Shown: positions 41,833 to 52,530 of the stretch, in pieces
Position numbering within the stretch: position 1 is the stretch's first letter
Layout: every line of letters starts with the position of its first letter
Source: Rheum nobile
Taxonomy: Eukaryota; Streptophyta; Magnoliopsida; Caryophyllales; Polygonaceae
Direction of reading: 5' to 3'
Assembly: GCA_027886185.1 (NCBI GenBank)
Contig: WOAB01000583.1
Location: forward strand, 62,001-126,000
DNA length: 64,000 nt
Notes under the pieces: model-generated
The model's input: the letters and a program-made list of their open reading frames with translations, nothing else
What the model was told of the DNA's origin: nothing
The model's database searches: none
Program-made: the position numbers and the translations under genes

Positions 41833-44800
41833 CCCTCCCCCACTTGGCTGTGAAGCGTCCCCGCTTCACCATCATCAAACTCAGGCTCAACATATGGTGT
41901 CAAGTCCGCGACGTTGAAGGACGCATGGACTCCAAAATCTGGTGGGAGCTCGAGTTGATAGGCATTTTCCCCTAAGGCCTTGATCACGCGGAAGGGTCCA
42001 TCTCCACATGGTGCCAATTTGTGCTTGCGCCGTGAGGGGAACCTTTCTTTTCGCATATGCACCCAAACAAGGTCTCCTGGTACAAAGATGACGCGGCGGC
42101 GGCCAGAATTCTTCTGCGAAGCATACTGCGCGGCCCTCCTCTCCAGGTGCTCCCTGGTGCGTCGATGAAGATCCTGCACTTGCTCGGCGCAGTTGGTGGC
42201 GGAGACATGCACTGGGTCTCGCAGTGGTCGCGGCGACAAATCAAGTGGTGTCAAGGGGTTCATGCCATACACCACTTCGAACGGTGTCAACTTGGTCGTC
42301 GTGTGCCTGCATCTATTGTAACAAAACTCGACAAGTGATAGTAAGTCCTCCCAACGCCTAGGGTTGGCTTTAAGCATCGCGCGAAAGAGGGCTCCTAGGG
42401 TTCTATTCATGACCTCCGTTTGGCCATCGGTCTGGGGGTGGTAGCTAGTAGCGAATAAGAGTTTGGTGCCTAGCTTACCCCAAAGAGTTCTCCAAAAATG
42501 ACTAACGAACTTAGAATCCCTATCACTCACTATAGTACACGGGACTCCATGAAGACGCACCACATGCTCAAAGAATAGATCAACAATCTCACTAGCACTA
42601 TGGGTTGTCTTACAAGCAATAAAATGTGCCATCTTAGAAAACCTATCTACGACCACAAAAATAGAGTCTTTACCTCGTCTAGAGAGGGGCAAACCCGTGA
42701 TGAAATCCATAGACAAATCTTCCCAGGGGGCACTCGGTATGGGCAAAGGAGTGTATAGGCCGTGAGGACTAGACCTAGCTTTGACTCTTTGGCATGTCAC
42801 ACAACTTCTACAAAACCTAGTCACTTGGTGGGTCATCTTAGGCCAAAAGAAATGTTCTCTTAACGCGGCCAATGTCTTACTAATCCCAAAGTGTCCACGA
42901 CTTTCGTGTGCTTCCTGAATCAAAAGGAGCCTAATGGAAGACCTAGGGATGCAAAGGCGACTAGCCTTGTATAAATAACCCTCAGAAAGGAAATAGGACT
43001 CAAACTCATGCGATCTCAGGCAATGCTCTAAAATAGGTGCAAAGAAAGGATCACTAGCATACAATTCTTTAATCAAAGCAAAACCCAAAACTTTAGTTTG
43101 CACATGAGTCAAGAGAACGTACCTGCGAGATAATGCGTCAGTGACAATGTTCTCCTTTCCCTTCTTGTGGACCACGACATAAGGAAATGTCTCAAGAAAT
43201 TCCACCCAACGCGCATGGCGTCGATTGAGGTGGGCTTGGCTCTTCAAATAGCTCAAGGCTGCGTGGTCGCTGTGGATGACAAATTCACGCGGCCAAAGGT
43301 AATGTTGCCATGTCTTCAGCACGCGTACTAAGGCATATAACTCTTTGTCGTAGGTGGGGTAATTGAGTGCGGCCCCAGTGAGCTTCTCACTGAAATATGC
43401 AATGAGCCTCTTCTCTTGGTGTAGCACACCACCAATGCCTATGTCTGAGGCATCGCACTCCACCTCGAATGTTTTCGCAAAGTCGGGGAGCTGGAGCAAT
43501 GGCGCGTTGCACAAGGCCTGCTTCAAGGCCGAGAAGGCCTCTTCGTGGGACTCAAGCCAGACAACTGTGCTTCCCTTCTTCGTCAACTCATGTAATGGCA
43601 CGACAATGGAAGAGAAGTCTCGAACAAAGCGCCTATAAAATCCCGCGAGGCCTAGAAAGCTTCGCACCTGTGTCGGCGTCGTTGGAGTTGGCCACTCTTT
43701 GATGGCCGCAATCTTTGCCTCGTCGACGCATAGACCATCACGACTTACGACGTAGCCCAGAAAATTTGTGGACGCAGAGCAAAAACTGCACTTGGCCAGA
43801 TTGGCAAACAGGCTCTCGCGTCGAAGGCATTCGAGCACAAGTCGAAGGTGATCGACATGCTCTTTCAGACTCCGTAAATACACAAGGATGTCATCGAAAT
43901 AAACGACGACAAACTTGCCAAGGAATGTTCTCAAGACGTGGTTCATCACGCGCATGAAGGTGTTGGGCGCGTTTGTGAGCCCAAATGGCATGACAAGCCA
44001 CTCGTAGAGCCCATACTTTGTCTTGAATGCGGTCTTCCACTCATCACCTTCTTTCATCCTGATCTGGTGATAACCACTCTTCAAATCTATCTTGGAGAAA
44101 AGTGTGGCGCCATGAAGTTCATCAAGCATATCGTCAAGGCGTGGAATATGATGCCGATACTTGATGGTGATCTGGTTTATCGCGTGGCAGTCAACACACA
44201 TTCTCCATGTGCCATCTTTCTTGGGCACAAGGATCACATGCACAACACAAGGGGAGAGAAATTCCCTTATGTAGCCGCGATCCAACAACTCTTGCACTTG
44301 GCGCTGTAGCTCTTTGGTCTCTTTTGGGCCAACTCTATATGCAGTGCGATTGGGCAAAGAAGCACCTGGTACAAGGTCAATCTGGTGCTCAATGCCTCTC
44401 AGTGGAGGTAAACCTTGTGGCAACTCATCAGGAAATACATCATCGAACGCGACGAGCAAGGTCGCGATAACTGGCGGCACGGACACGGTGTTCGATGACT
44501 CAGGGATGCATGGAGTTGGCACAAGCAGAAAACATGGAGCTTTTCCAGTCAAACACGCAGTGAGGTCACTGGGCCTGGCTAAAAGCACGCGTTGCTCACA
44601 CTTTCTTTGTAACGGAGACGTCTTCGGCAACGACGCGGCAAACTTTGTCGATGGCGAGGCACTACTCGAATTCTGTGGGGCACTTGGTGTCCCAGCTATG
44701 GCGTTGTGCGTCTTCTTATCAGTGCCTGGTGGAGATGACATTTTGCCAGCTTTGGAGGAGTTTGGCCTCTGGAGGGCCTCTGGACACTCTTTTGACCTAG

Positions 44801-45530
44801 TAGACGCGGTCTCTATGGCTTTCTGGCGATCGCATTCAACCTGGTCTTGTAAGATCTCATGGGGAGACATTGGATGCAAGGTGATGCACTTCCCGTGGTA
44901 ATTGAACAAATAAGTGTTCAAATAGCCATCGTGGAGCACGCGCCTGTCAAATTGCCATGGGCGCCCAAGCAAAATATGGGTGGCGTCCATTGCAATGACA
45001 TCACATAAAACTGAATCACAGTATTGGCCTATGGAAAATGAAATTAAGCATTGGCGAGATAATGTGTTACCTGGACTAGATGATATCCATTGGAGGGCAT
45101 AAGGCTGGGGATGAGGCGTCGTGGGCAACTTGAAGTGTGTCACGACCTTCTCATTGACAATGTTAGCACATGATCCTCCATCAACAATGACACTCAAGGA
45201 AGCCGTCTGGACGAGAGCTCTTGTGTGGAACAAATTCTCCATTTGGTCGCGTAGGCTTGCTTCCTTGACTGTGAGGAGACGACGCGTCACCAAGCTCAAT
45301 GGTGTGCCCGCATGTAGAGAAGCGGGTTCACAGTCATAAGCGTCTTCGTCCTCTTCTGCGTTGCCTTCATCGATCGCGTCAAGTGTGGCCTCCTCGTCAT
45401 CATATGACTCGTAGCCGGCGGCGGCGGCGGAGAACAACACCTTGCGAGCATTGGGGCAATCTTTCTTGTAGTGGCCTCGTCCACCACACTTGTAGCATTC
45501 GAGGTCGCGCGCCGATCTGTGCCCACCGGG
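41577..45530 (-). CDS. CRM-type Ty3 chromovirus Pol polyprotein (protease, RT, RNase H, integrase)
   Basis: An uninterrupted frame of about 1300 codons. It starts in the Gag zinc knuckle (CYKCGGRGHYKKDC, about 45500-45460). Protease follows (VDGGSCANIV, about residue 87 after 45440), then RT (VPKKDGTWRMCVD, SKIDLKSGYHQI, VVYFDDILVY), and RNase H (ECDASDIGIGGVL, YDKELYALV). Integrase has its HHCC finger (HESRGH, CRSCVTCQ) and DDE residues (SMDFITGLP, VSDRDSKF, QTDGQTEVMNR). The tail FNVADLTPYVEPE with GPVTRSRSKA, and no chromodomain, fits the centromeric CRM lineage. It has no independent start codon and would be made from the gag frame. The last 85 or so codons run past the putative LTR start, as known for some CRM elements. 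It is intact, unlike its gag. Confidence 0.9.
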   Translation of the reverse strand, partial: PGGHRSARDLECYKCGGRGHYKKDCPNARKVLFSAAAAGYESYDDEEATLDAIDEGNAEEDEDAYDCEPASLHAGTPLSLVTRRLLTVKEASLRDQMENLFHTRALVQTASLSVIVDGGSCANIVNEKVVTHFKLPTTPHPQPYALQWISSSPGNTLSRQCLISFSIGQYCDSVLCDVIAMDATHILLGRPWQFDRRVLHDGYLNTYLFNYHGKCITLHPMSPHEILQDQVECDRQKAIETASTRSKECPEALQRPNSSKAGKMSSPPGTDKKTHNAIAGTPSAPQNSSSASPSTKFAASLPKTSPLQRKCEQRVLLARPSDLTACLTGKAPCFLLVPTPCIPESSNTVSVPPVIATLLVAFDDVFPDELPQGLPPLRGIEHQIDLVPGASLPNRTAYRVGPKETKELQRQVQELLDRGYIREFLSPCVVHVILVPKKDGTWRMCVDCHAINQITIKYRHHIPRLDDMLDELHGATLFSKIDLKSGYHQIRMKEGDEWKTAFKTKYGLYEWLVMPFGLTNAPNTFMRVMNHVLRTFLGKFVVVYFDDILVYLRSLKEHVDHLRLVLECLRRESLFANLAKCSFCSASTNFLGYVVSRDGLCVDEAKIAAIKEWPTPTTPTQVRSFLGLAGFYRRFVRDFSSIVVPLHELTKKGSTVVWLESHEEAFSALKQALCNAPLLQLPDFAKTFEVECDASDIGIGGVLHQEKRLIAYFSEKLTGAALNYPTYDKELYALVRVLKTWQHYLWPREFVIHSDHAALSYLKSQAHLNRRHARWVEFLETFPYVVVHKKGKENIVTDALSRRYVLLTHVQTKVLGFALIKELYASDPFFAPILEHCLRSHEFESYFLSEGYLYKASRLCIPRSSIRLLLIQEAHESRGHFGISKTLAALREHFFWPKMTHQVTRFCRSCVTCQRVKARSSPHGLYTPLPIPSAPWEDLSMDFITGLPLSRRGKDSIFVVVDRFSKMAHFIACKTTHSASEIVDLFFEHVVRLHGVPCTIVSDRDSKFVSHFWRTLWGKLGTKLLFATSYHPQTDGQTEVMNRTLGALFRAMLKANPRRWEDLLSLVEFCYNRCRHTTTKLTPFEVVYGMNPLTPLDLSPRPLRDPVHVSATNCAEQVQDLHRRTREHLERRAAQYASQKNSGRRRVIFVPGDLVWVHMRKERFPSRRKHKLAPCGDGPFRVIKALGENAYQLELPPDFGVHASFNVADLTPYVEPEFDDGEAGTLHSQVGEGDVTLPPMTAQDEEEAMSLRSEGPVTRSRSKAISAVVASLVARVVAGQGSPDENPRLVVLSTIGNETTRSSETTSRAPTREAIDP

Positions 45531-46447
45531 GGTTGTCTGGGCGTGGTCTGGCGCGGTGCGGCGCTCTGCGTCGAAGGCTTCGCCTTGGTTGCTTGGCTAG
45601 ACGCGGCTGTGGGAGAGGCACTAAGGCGAGGGTTAGTAGAAGATAAACCACTAGGGTTAGAAGCATACCTTGTTTGGCCACTTTGCCAAGTGTAGGACTT
45701 TCGGCGAGTGAGTTGTGCATGAATTTGCATCGCCGTGTGAGTGAGGGTGTTCAAGTCTTTGATTGGCAAAATCTCGAGTTGATCACGGATGTTGGTGTTC
45801 AAGCCACTCAAGAATTTCGTCCTCAAAGTCGATGGTGCAACGGAGATGTTGGCCTTGTAATACATGTCTTCAAGCTTGGAAAAGAACTCCAGTGGAAACA
45901 TCGACCCTTGGCGAGCCATGGCTATCTCCATTCGCATTTGATTCCTATAGTCTAGAGGCATATATTTCTTGGTCATCACGTACACCAATTGATGCCACTC
46001 GGTGACCCTTGTCCTATGGCGTCGGACGCAGTCATCCTCGAAGCGATGCCACCACACTCGCGCGGCTCCTCGGAAATTAAGTGTCGCGGCGTCGACATGC
46101 TCCTCAGGGGGCACTCGACAATATCGAAGTGTGTACTCTGTAGCCTGCACCCATTCAAGAAAAACAGAGGGGTTGTATTCACCATAAAAATGCTCAATTT
46201 TTACCTTGACTTGGTGGCGTTGGAATCGAGTCTAGGCAGGTGCTTGGTTGAACGCGTTGTTTGGTGCGGCGTCGTAGAGAGGGTTCTCAAAGGCGAGCAC
46301 TCCATGTGGTATATCGCGTCCAACCTGGCGTCTATCGCGTTCTTGGCGATCTTCCCGGACGTACTCATCCCTGGGCACATAGGCGTCATCGCATTGACGT
46401 CTTCGCGGCTGGGCATCATAGTTGTCGCATCGAATGTCTCTTTGCAT
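45531..46447 (-). pseudogene. CRM-type gag, with in-frame stop and frameshift
   Basis: The start is the ATG at 46445-46447 (MQRDIRCDNYDAQPRRR). An acidic and arginine-rich N-terminus reaches a TAG after NNAFNQAPA (about 46233). The same frame then continues into the Ty3 Gag core (KVKIEHFYGEYNP, FLEWVQATEYTLRY, NFRGAARVWWHRFEDD, LEFFSKLEDMYYKA). The zinc knuckle is in another frame, one base off, and the change maps to a run of C near 45530. The Athila-like LTR begins at 46450, three bases upstream of this ATG, so the leader and 5' LTR are separated. Confidence 0.8.
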
Positions 46448-47443
46448 AATGATCAGCTCTACTTTGTAGTGCTTATCTAGGAGTTGTTACCGGTGTTTAG
46501 GGTGCTATTCGTAGGGATTTAGAGCACAACTGTGGAGTATGGAGTTGGAGAGAAGAAGTGTGGATACGGTGGTTTGGAGAAGCTAATTGAAGACATCCAG
46601 AAGAACAGAAGAAGAGCCACACAAATGAGCCAAGAAGAGGCTGCCGCGGGCCACCGCGACCAAGGGCAATGTCACGAAGCAGCCGCGGCGAGAGGCAAAG
46701 CGCGGAGCAGCGAAGGTCACGGCCGCGACCGCGGAATTTCCACCGCGCCCGCAGAATATTCAGAGCTGTGCAAAGTCGAGAGCAAACCTCTATTTTCCGC
46801 AACCGCGGAATTGGTGCCGCGACCGCGGAATGACACAGGAGCAAGCCCGTTGAGATTTCCGAAGTTTTTGTTATTTTCCTTTTTCAATTATTTTCGTTTA
46901 TTTTATTTCGAACTTTATACTATTATTTCCTTTTAGATGAGGTTTGTGATCTTGGGCTTTAGGTTAAGTCTATTTAACCTAAATTCCATAGCCTCCATTC
47001 ATTCATCATCGATATTCAGCATCGTTGTTTCCATTGAGTATTGTTTTTCCTTTGAACTATGAAGAACTAAGCACTTTTGCTTAGTTCGACGATTGAAGCC
47101 TTCAATTGATATACGGTTGTGAGATTCTAATTCTATTTCTTTTCCTTTGAATGTATTGATTCTCTTGTGCTTTATCCCATTGATTATTATTGATTTCGCT
47201 TGTTGGACGCAACTAGTTGTTATTGGTAATTGTCTATTGCTATGGTTTGGTGATTACTGTTTGAGTTACCTAATTCATGTGTAGCAACTGCAATACTCTA
47301 AGAACTATTTGAGACTAGTTTATTGTAGAGAGAATTAATTGCATGCAATAATATGACTGTTTGCTACTCTTGCATGTATCTATCGAAATTCTTGTGCTCA
47401 TTGCTGTTATTGAATTGACGTGTGAGGTTTTCATAGTTATTTA

Positions 47444-48368
47444 TGTTGGATCGTTAGAGTTACGTCTGAGGGAACAAAGGCTTTGTTCCCACAGAAGGCA
47501 CAGCGGATTTAAATAGCAAGAAAGATAACAGAACGAACTCACGATATATAGTGGAAACCCTGATTAGCAAAACTAGCTTCTCAAGGAAAAACCACTACCT
47601 TCAAGCTTCCGCTTGAGAGGATTTTGAAGCGTCTACTTGTCTTATTGATTTCTTGTTCGATTACACTTGTATCCCGGACTTCAACCTCTAGACTTCCCAC
47701 CTAGATTTGAAACCTCTTCTACAACGATGAATCGAACTCAACCCTCAAAGACTCACAAACTCTTCACTCTCTTTTTCTTCTCAACTGAATGCTCTCAGTT
47801 CTTCTTTTTCCTCTTCGTGGTTACATAGAAAAGAATCCATACTTCTATTAAATACAACTCGGCAAAGCCCTAATTGTAACAAGATAATCCTATCTTCCTA
47901 AACTTGGTAACAAGATGATATTAATTGATTGAAGAAATAATATCCCAACCGTCTATATTAATTAAAAAAGATTCCTTAAATTAATATAACCGGATAAGAT
48001 ATAATCCCCTCTCTCCAATTATCTTATCTTAGGAAAAATTTCCTAAGATAAAACAATCGGGCTTCTTCTCTCTCCATATCTTCTCGATCGGCTTAGTCCT
48101 TGCAGCCGAAGTCTTCCATCCTTGACCGCGTGATCTCCTTTGATTTGTTTCCATAATCGTCACGCTGGATTTCTTCCTTCCATTCGCAGCTTTGATCGTG
48201 TTCGTCACTATAGTTCCTTGAGAGGTAACAAAGCACATGAACAGAGCTTTATTCCCTCTGCGATCCTTTGCTGCAATGGTTCCTTGAGATAACTGTCTTT
48301 GTTCCTGAAACACTTAGCACCCAGATTAGCTGAATATTTGTTACCATCAAAACCTAAGGAATTCAACA
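47444..48368 (-). repeat. Young copia element, 3' LTR
   Basis: A 925-bp LTR with TGTTG...CAACA ends. The polypurine tract is just inside (minus strand AAAAATGGGGAATT next to 48369). A second polypurine-like phrase encoding LMMPKGGK lies near 48540-48565. Confidence 0.92.
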
Positions 48369-50009
48369 AATTCCCCATTTTTGATGGTGATAAACACCCT
48401 TGACAATAAAGCATACACGTACGAGATAAAGACAGTTATGGAGAGAAAGTCTTCCCACTAAGGCAGTATTAGTTCCCCCTCAACTCAGCAACATATGAAA
48501 CCATGTTCTGTTCCCCCTTAACCAAAGCTACCTGTCATTTTCCCCCTTTTGGCATCATCAAAAACATAAGTAAAGAGATAGAGAGAAAAAGACCACAGCA
48601 GGATAAGCAAAACAACCCCTTTTGCATTAGATTGAAACGCACAAACATAGACTGCATGTAAAGACAACTACAAAATGAGCACATGTAACACATATGATTA
48701 ACATGCCAATCATTGCAAACACATGAAACAGAAGCAAAGAAAAGCAAAGTAGTAGGGGAAGATGTGCTGGGAACAAAAGAAGGATTGGTTAGCCAGAGAA
48801 AGACAAATCAAGCACCACTGGTGTCTGTAGAGGGAGCTGAAATATGAATAGCAATTTAGGCATTCACTTACTCCGTAAGACGCCTTTGTTGTTCTGCCAA
48901 TAGAGATATTGCGCGAGATAAACTTCTCATGGTCCTTCCTCAAATCAGATTCCACCTTTTGTTCCCCCTCAGAGTCTGCACCTTCAGACTCTTCTTCCTC
49001 CACACCAGCTTCCATCTCACGTCTAACCTTGACCCAACCAACACCTTCTTGTAACACAAACTACTCCTTGTGTAGGTTACAAGCCTCCAGCCACAAGCAG
49101 AAGAAGGATCCATTGGTCGCCTCTTTGTGTACCTTGGAGTGTTCCAGTTTTTTTTTTTTTTTTTTTTTTGGAACAGTACAAGGGAGCGATAAGGTAACTT
49201 TGCTGAAGTCGCCATATGGGTAGGAGGGGAGTAACCACGAGAATCATTCTCCATATCTTTTCAAGTGCAAAGGGTATTACTCCAAATCCTCCTCTTTCCT
49301 TCCTTTTCCAAGATCACAACCAATAAGATATCTTCCAAAAATAGATCTTGTAAAAGATTTTGTCCAAATCCATCAAAGCCCACAAAATCTCAAGCGCAAC
49401 AACCATCACGCAACCACCACATCACCTTTTATGCACGAACACTTCTCAAGCAGTTGCAAGCCATCATTACACATCATACCTGTCAAATCCCAGCCACATA
49501 CCACAGAGGCGACAATTCGTATTCTCGACTTTTCGAAAAAAATAGAGGAGTGTGATGCGGGGGTAATGTTACCAGAGAGGGTACAAAGAACATCACACAT
49601 AAACATATACGAGAATTTTTAATAATGTTTAATCATGAATGAGAGGCTCCCAGATGTGGATGATTAGAGGGGCTCATAGGAAGCATCAAGCATGATGGCT
49701 AAGGTAAGCTGTAGAGTCAACAATCATTTGGGCTTATAATGAGGGATCAATGCATCAAGTTGACTCTTTTAGGCCGAAAGAAAGCTGAATCATGTATTAA
49801 CAAGATAGCATAGAGAATCATGCATGCAATTTTACACATTAGTGAAGTATTAGCATGAGTCTAAGCAAGGCGTTCAACAAATGATCAAGAGAAGAAATGC
49901 AGACCAAGACATGATGATTAACCTTTCACACTTTACCATGTAATTTAGCCAATCATTGAGGGAACACAACAAATAGACATCGGTGTAGTCGACCTTAGTT
50001 CCCTGATGA
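48369..50009 (-). other. Non-coding 3' region of the young copia element
   Basis: No domain is recognised. It holds a T-run of about 22 bases (49148-49170), short frames without homology, and near 49941-50030 a 70-bp tandem duplication whose repeated core (TAATTTAGCCAATCATTGAG) encodes the last residues of Gag. The matching phrase in copia element 1 (about 6515) lies after pol, so gag was joined to the post-pol region by the deletion. Confidence 0.6.
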
Positions 50010-51104
50010 TTAATTTAGCCAATCATTGAGTTCAGATTCACTTACCTTAGTTCCCTGCATGCCGCCTTTTGATTTGTCATGGTCTTCTAAGGCCATCAAG
50101 CAGACATCTCTTGAATGAGAAGATTCTTCATCCTCTGAGTCAGTATCACCCCATGTTACGACCATTGCTTGCTTCTCTTCATGAACCTGAGGGTGACCAG
50201 CCTTTTTCTTAAAGCAGTTATTGGCAAAATGTCCCTTATGTTGGCAGTGGTAACAAACGACATCCTTCATGTCTCTGTTCCCTTCAGAGGAACTCTGTGT
50301 GCCCTTGTTTTGAGACCATATTTTCTTCATAGCTCTAGTGATGAGAGTCACATCTTCATCACCGTCCTCATCTTCGTCTTCAACTTGAGATAGGTCGAAG
50401 GCACGTTCAACCTTCAAGGCAATGCTTTGAGCCTTCTCTTCTCCCTTTTTGTTCATCTTGTGGTTGTATACAGATGCGTTGCTTTCAAGCTTGACAACAA
50501 CCTCTTCCATGGTGAGAGACTTGACGTCAGTTTGGGAGTACAGAGCGAGAGCAATTGCGTCCCACTGAGAGTTGAGGCATTGCATGAAGTGGTGAGTCAA
50601 CTTCCAGTCTGTCATTGCTTCACCAAGGAACTGAAGCTGACCAACGATCCCCTGGAACCTGGAGTAGAACTCTTGAATGTGCTCATCCTCTCCTTGAGAA
50701 ATTTGATCGTACTCCTTCATCAGGGAGAGAATCTTGTTTTTCTTTGTATCTTTATTTCCTTGATAAAGGCGTTTCAAGGCATCCCAGATCTCCTTTGCAG
50801 TCTTATAACTCATGATTTTCTTGAGATCGGAGGGAAGAAGAGCCATGTGAAGGATCTTCTTAGCCCTGTTGTTCTTCTCCAACTTCTTCCAGTCATCATC
50901 GGTGTAGTCGACCTTTGGCTTTGACTTTGTCTCATCTTTCTCATTTTTGATATCCAAAGGTCCAACTTCAATGACTCTCCAGATCTGTCCATCTAGGGAA
51001 CATATATGAGACTCAATTTGTTCCACCCACCAGTCATACTCACCGACCTTCAGAATTGGTGGCTTCCAGAATGAATCATCGATTGCATTGCTTGACGATG
51101 ACAT
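50010..51104 (-). CDS. Intact copia Gag (364 residues)
   Basis: A single open frame starts MSSSSNAIDDSFWKPP and ends LNDWLN. It has the plant copia Gag layout: an N-terminal W-x-x-x-I segment (GQIWRVIEVG), the UBN2-type core (YKTAKEIWDALKRLYQ, EFYSRFQGIVGQL), an acidic linker (DEDEDGDEDV), and one CCHC zinc knuckle (CYHCQHKGHFANNC, residues about 285-298). Gag packages the RNA and forms the particle. No pol follows. It lacks stops or frameshifts, in contrast to the gag of copia element 1, which fits recent insertion. Confidence 0.92.
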   Translation of the reverse strand: MSSSSNAIDDSFWKPPILKVGEYDWWVEQIESHICSLDGQIWRVIEVGPLDIKNEKDETKSKPKVDYTDDDWKKLEKNNRAKKILHMALLPSDLKKIMSYKTAKEIWDALKRLYQGNKDTKKNKILSLMKEYDQISQGEDEHIQEFYSRFQGIVGQLQFLGEAMTDWKLTHHFMQCLNSQWDAIALALYSQTDVKSLTMEEVVVKLESNASVYNHKMNKKGEEKAQSIALKVERAFDLSQVEDEDEDGDEDVTLITRAMKKIWSQNKGTQSSSEGNRDMKDVVCYHCQHKGHFANNCFKKKAGHPQVHEEKQAMVVTWGDTDSEDEESSHSRDVCLMALEDHDKSKGGMQGTKVSESELNDWLN

Positions 51105-51145
51105 CTTTTCTGCAAATTCTGTAACGAAAACAATCTAGAGCACCA

Positions 51146-51158
51146 GGCTCTGATACCA
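51146..51158 (-). other. Primer-binding site of the young copia element
   Basis: The minus strand reads TGGTATCAGAGCC two bases after the LTR, complementary to the 3' end of plant initiator methionine tRNA. Confidence 0.85.
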
Positions 51159-51160
51159 AT

Positions 51161-52087
51161 TGTTGGATCATTAGAGTTACGTCTGAGGGAACAAAGGCTT
51201 TGTTCCCACAGAAGGCACAACGGATTTAAATAGCAAGAAAGATAACATAACGAACTCACGATATATAGTGGAAACCCTGATTAGCAAAACTAGCTTCTCA
51301 AGGAAAAACCACTACCTTCAAGCTTCCGCTTGAGAGGATTTTGAAGCGTCTACTTGTCTTATTGATTTCTTGTTCGATTACACTTGTATCCTGGACTTCA
51401 ACCTCTAGACTTCCCACCTAGATTTGAAACCTCTTCTACAACGATGAATCGAACTCAACCCTCAAAGACTCACAAACTCTTCACTCTCTTTTTCTTCTCA
51501 ACTGAATGCTCTCAGTTCTTCTTTTTCCTCTTCATGGTTACATAGAAAAGAATCCATACTTCTATTAAATACAACTCGGCAAAGCCCTAATTGTAACAAG
51601 ATAATCCTATCTTCCTAAACTTGGTAACAAGATGATATTAATTGATTGAAGAAATAATATCCCAACCGTCTATATTAATTAAAGAAAAGATTCCTTAAAT
51701 TAATATAACCGGATAAGATATAATCCCCTCTCTCCAATTATCTTATCTTAGGAAAAATTTCCTAAGATAAAACAATCGGGCTTCTTCTCTCTCCATATCT
51801 TCTCGATCGGCTTAGTCCTTGCAGCCGAAGTCTTCCATCCTTGACCGCGTGATCTCCTTTGATTTGTTTCCATAATCGTCACGCTGGATTTCTTCCTTCC
51901 ATTCGCAGCTTTGATCTTGTTCGTCACTATAGTTGCTTGAGAGGTAACAAAGCACATGAACAGAGCTTTATTCCCTCTGCGATCCTTTGCTGCAATGGTT
52001 CCCTGAGATAATTGTCTTTGTTCCTGAAACACTTAGCACCCAGATTAGCTGAATGTTTGTTACCATCAAAACCTAAGGAATTCAACA
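51161..52087 (-). repeat. Young copia element, 5' LTR
   Basis: A 927-bp copy of 47444-48368, with the same ends and only scattered changes, for example AAAGAAAAG in place of AAAAAAG near 51680. Confidence 0.92.
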
Positions 52088-52448
52088 ATTTAATAGTTAG
52101 TATTCTCAGGGTATGTTTGTCATGTTTATAACTTATGAAAATGAATAGGAACATTCATAGGAATGAATTAGAGAGAATCTAGGATCAACCAATCTCATGA
52201 ATGGTGGATATTTGTTTGGCTAAGTACTTTTTCCAAATTGATTACATCTTTGCTTTGTTTTACTTTACTTTGTTATTTACTTTGCAAACAAATCAACCAA
52301 AACCCCCCTTGTTACCTTTGACATACAATTGTGCACTTAGAAAGATTACTTCCTCCCTATGGGATTCGACCCTTGCTTGCCTTTGCTACTTGTTTAGGTT
52401 TGTTTAGGATTATTTTGATTAGGCACACGACTTTAGCCTTCATCAAAT

Positions 52449-52465
52449 TGGCGCCGTTTCCGGGG
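52449..52465 (+). other. Primer-binding site of the Athila-like element
   Basis: TGGCGCCGTTTCCGGGG follows the 5' LTR after three bases. It differs at one position from the usual Athila site TGGCGCCGTTGCCGGGG, attributed to tRNA-Asp. Confidence 0.75.
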
Positions 52466-52530
52466 AGGGCAAGTTTTGATTCTTCTTTGTGTGAGTTTGT
52501 GTGCTTGTTACTATTGTGTGGACCTATCTT

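Larger units (their letters stand above)
47444..52087 (-). mobile_element. Young copia gag-only element (TR-GAG type) with exact 5-bp target duplication
   Basis: A complete 4644-bp insertion reading on the minus strand. The LTRs 47444-48368 and 51161-52087 start TGTTGGATC and end TTCAACA. By eye they differ at about ten bases and one 2-3 bp indel, so they are near 99% identical. The 5-mer ATTTA flanks both sides (47439-47443, 52088-52092). A perfect initiator-Met primer site follows the 5' LTR. The only gene is an intact gag. Protease, integrase, RT and RNase H are absent, so mobility would depend on enzymes from a related copia element. Confidence 0.92.
46450..52445 (+). repeat. Athila-like 5' LTR (about 1.35 kb without the nested copia)
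   Basis: It begins TGATCAGCTCTACTTTG, identical in layout to the 3' LTR at 61450, and ends TTCATCA just before the primer site. It contains several CCGCGACCGCGG-like palindromes (46640-46830). The copia element 47444-52087 is inserted with a 5-bp duplication. Confidence 0.8.

Noticed and set aside
43363..44901. Long plus-strand open frames opposite the CRM pol gene (43363-43638, 43938-44309, 44314-44901)
   Set aside because: They are antisense shadows of the strongly conserved minus-strand polyprotein in GC-rich sequence and show no domain.
49360..49555. Small open frames at 49265-49622 in the young copia element
   Set aside because: They lie on the strand opposite to the element's transcription in its non-coding 3' region and have no homology.
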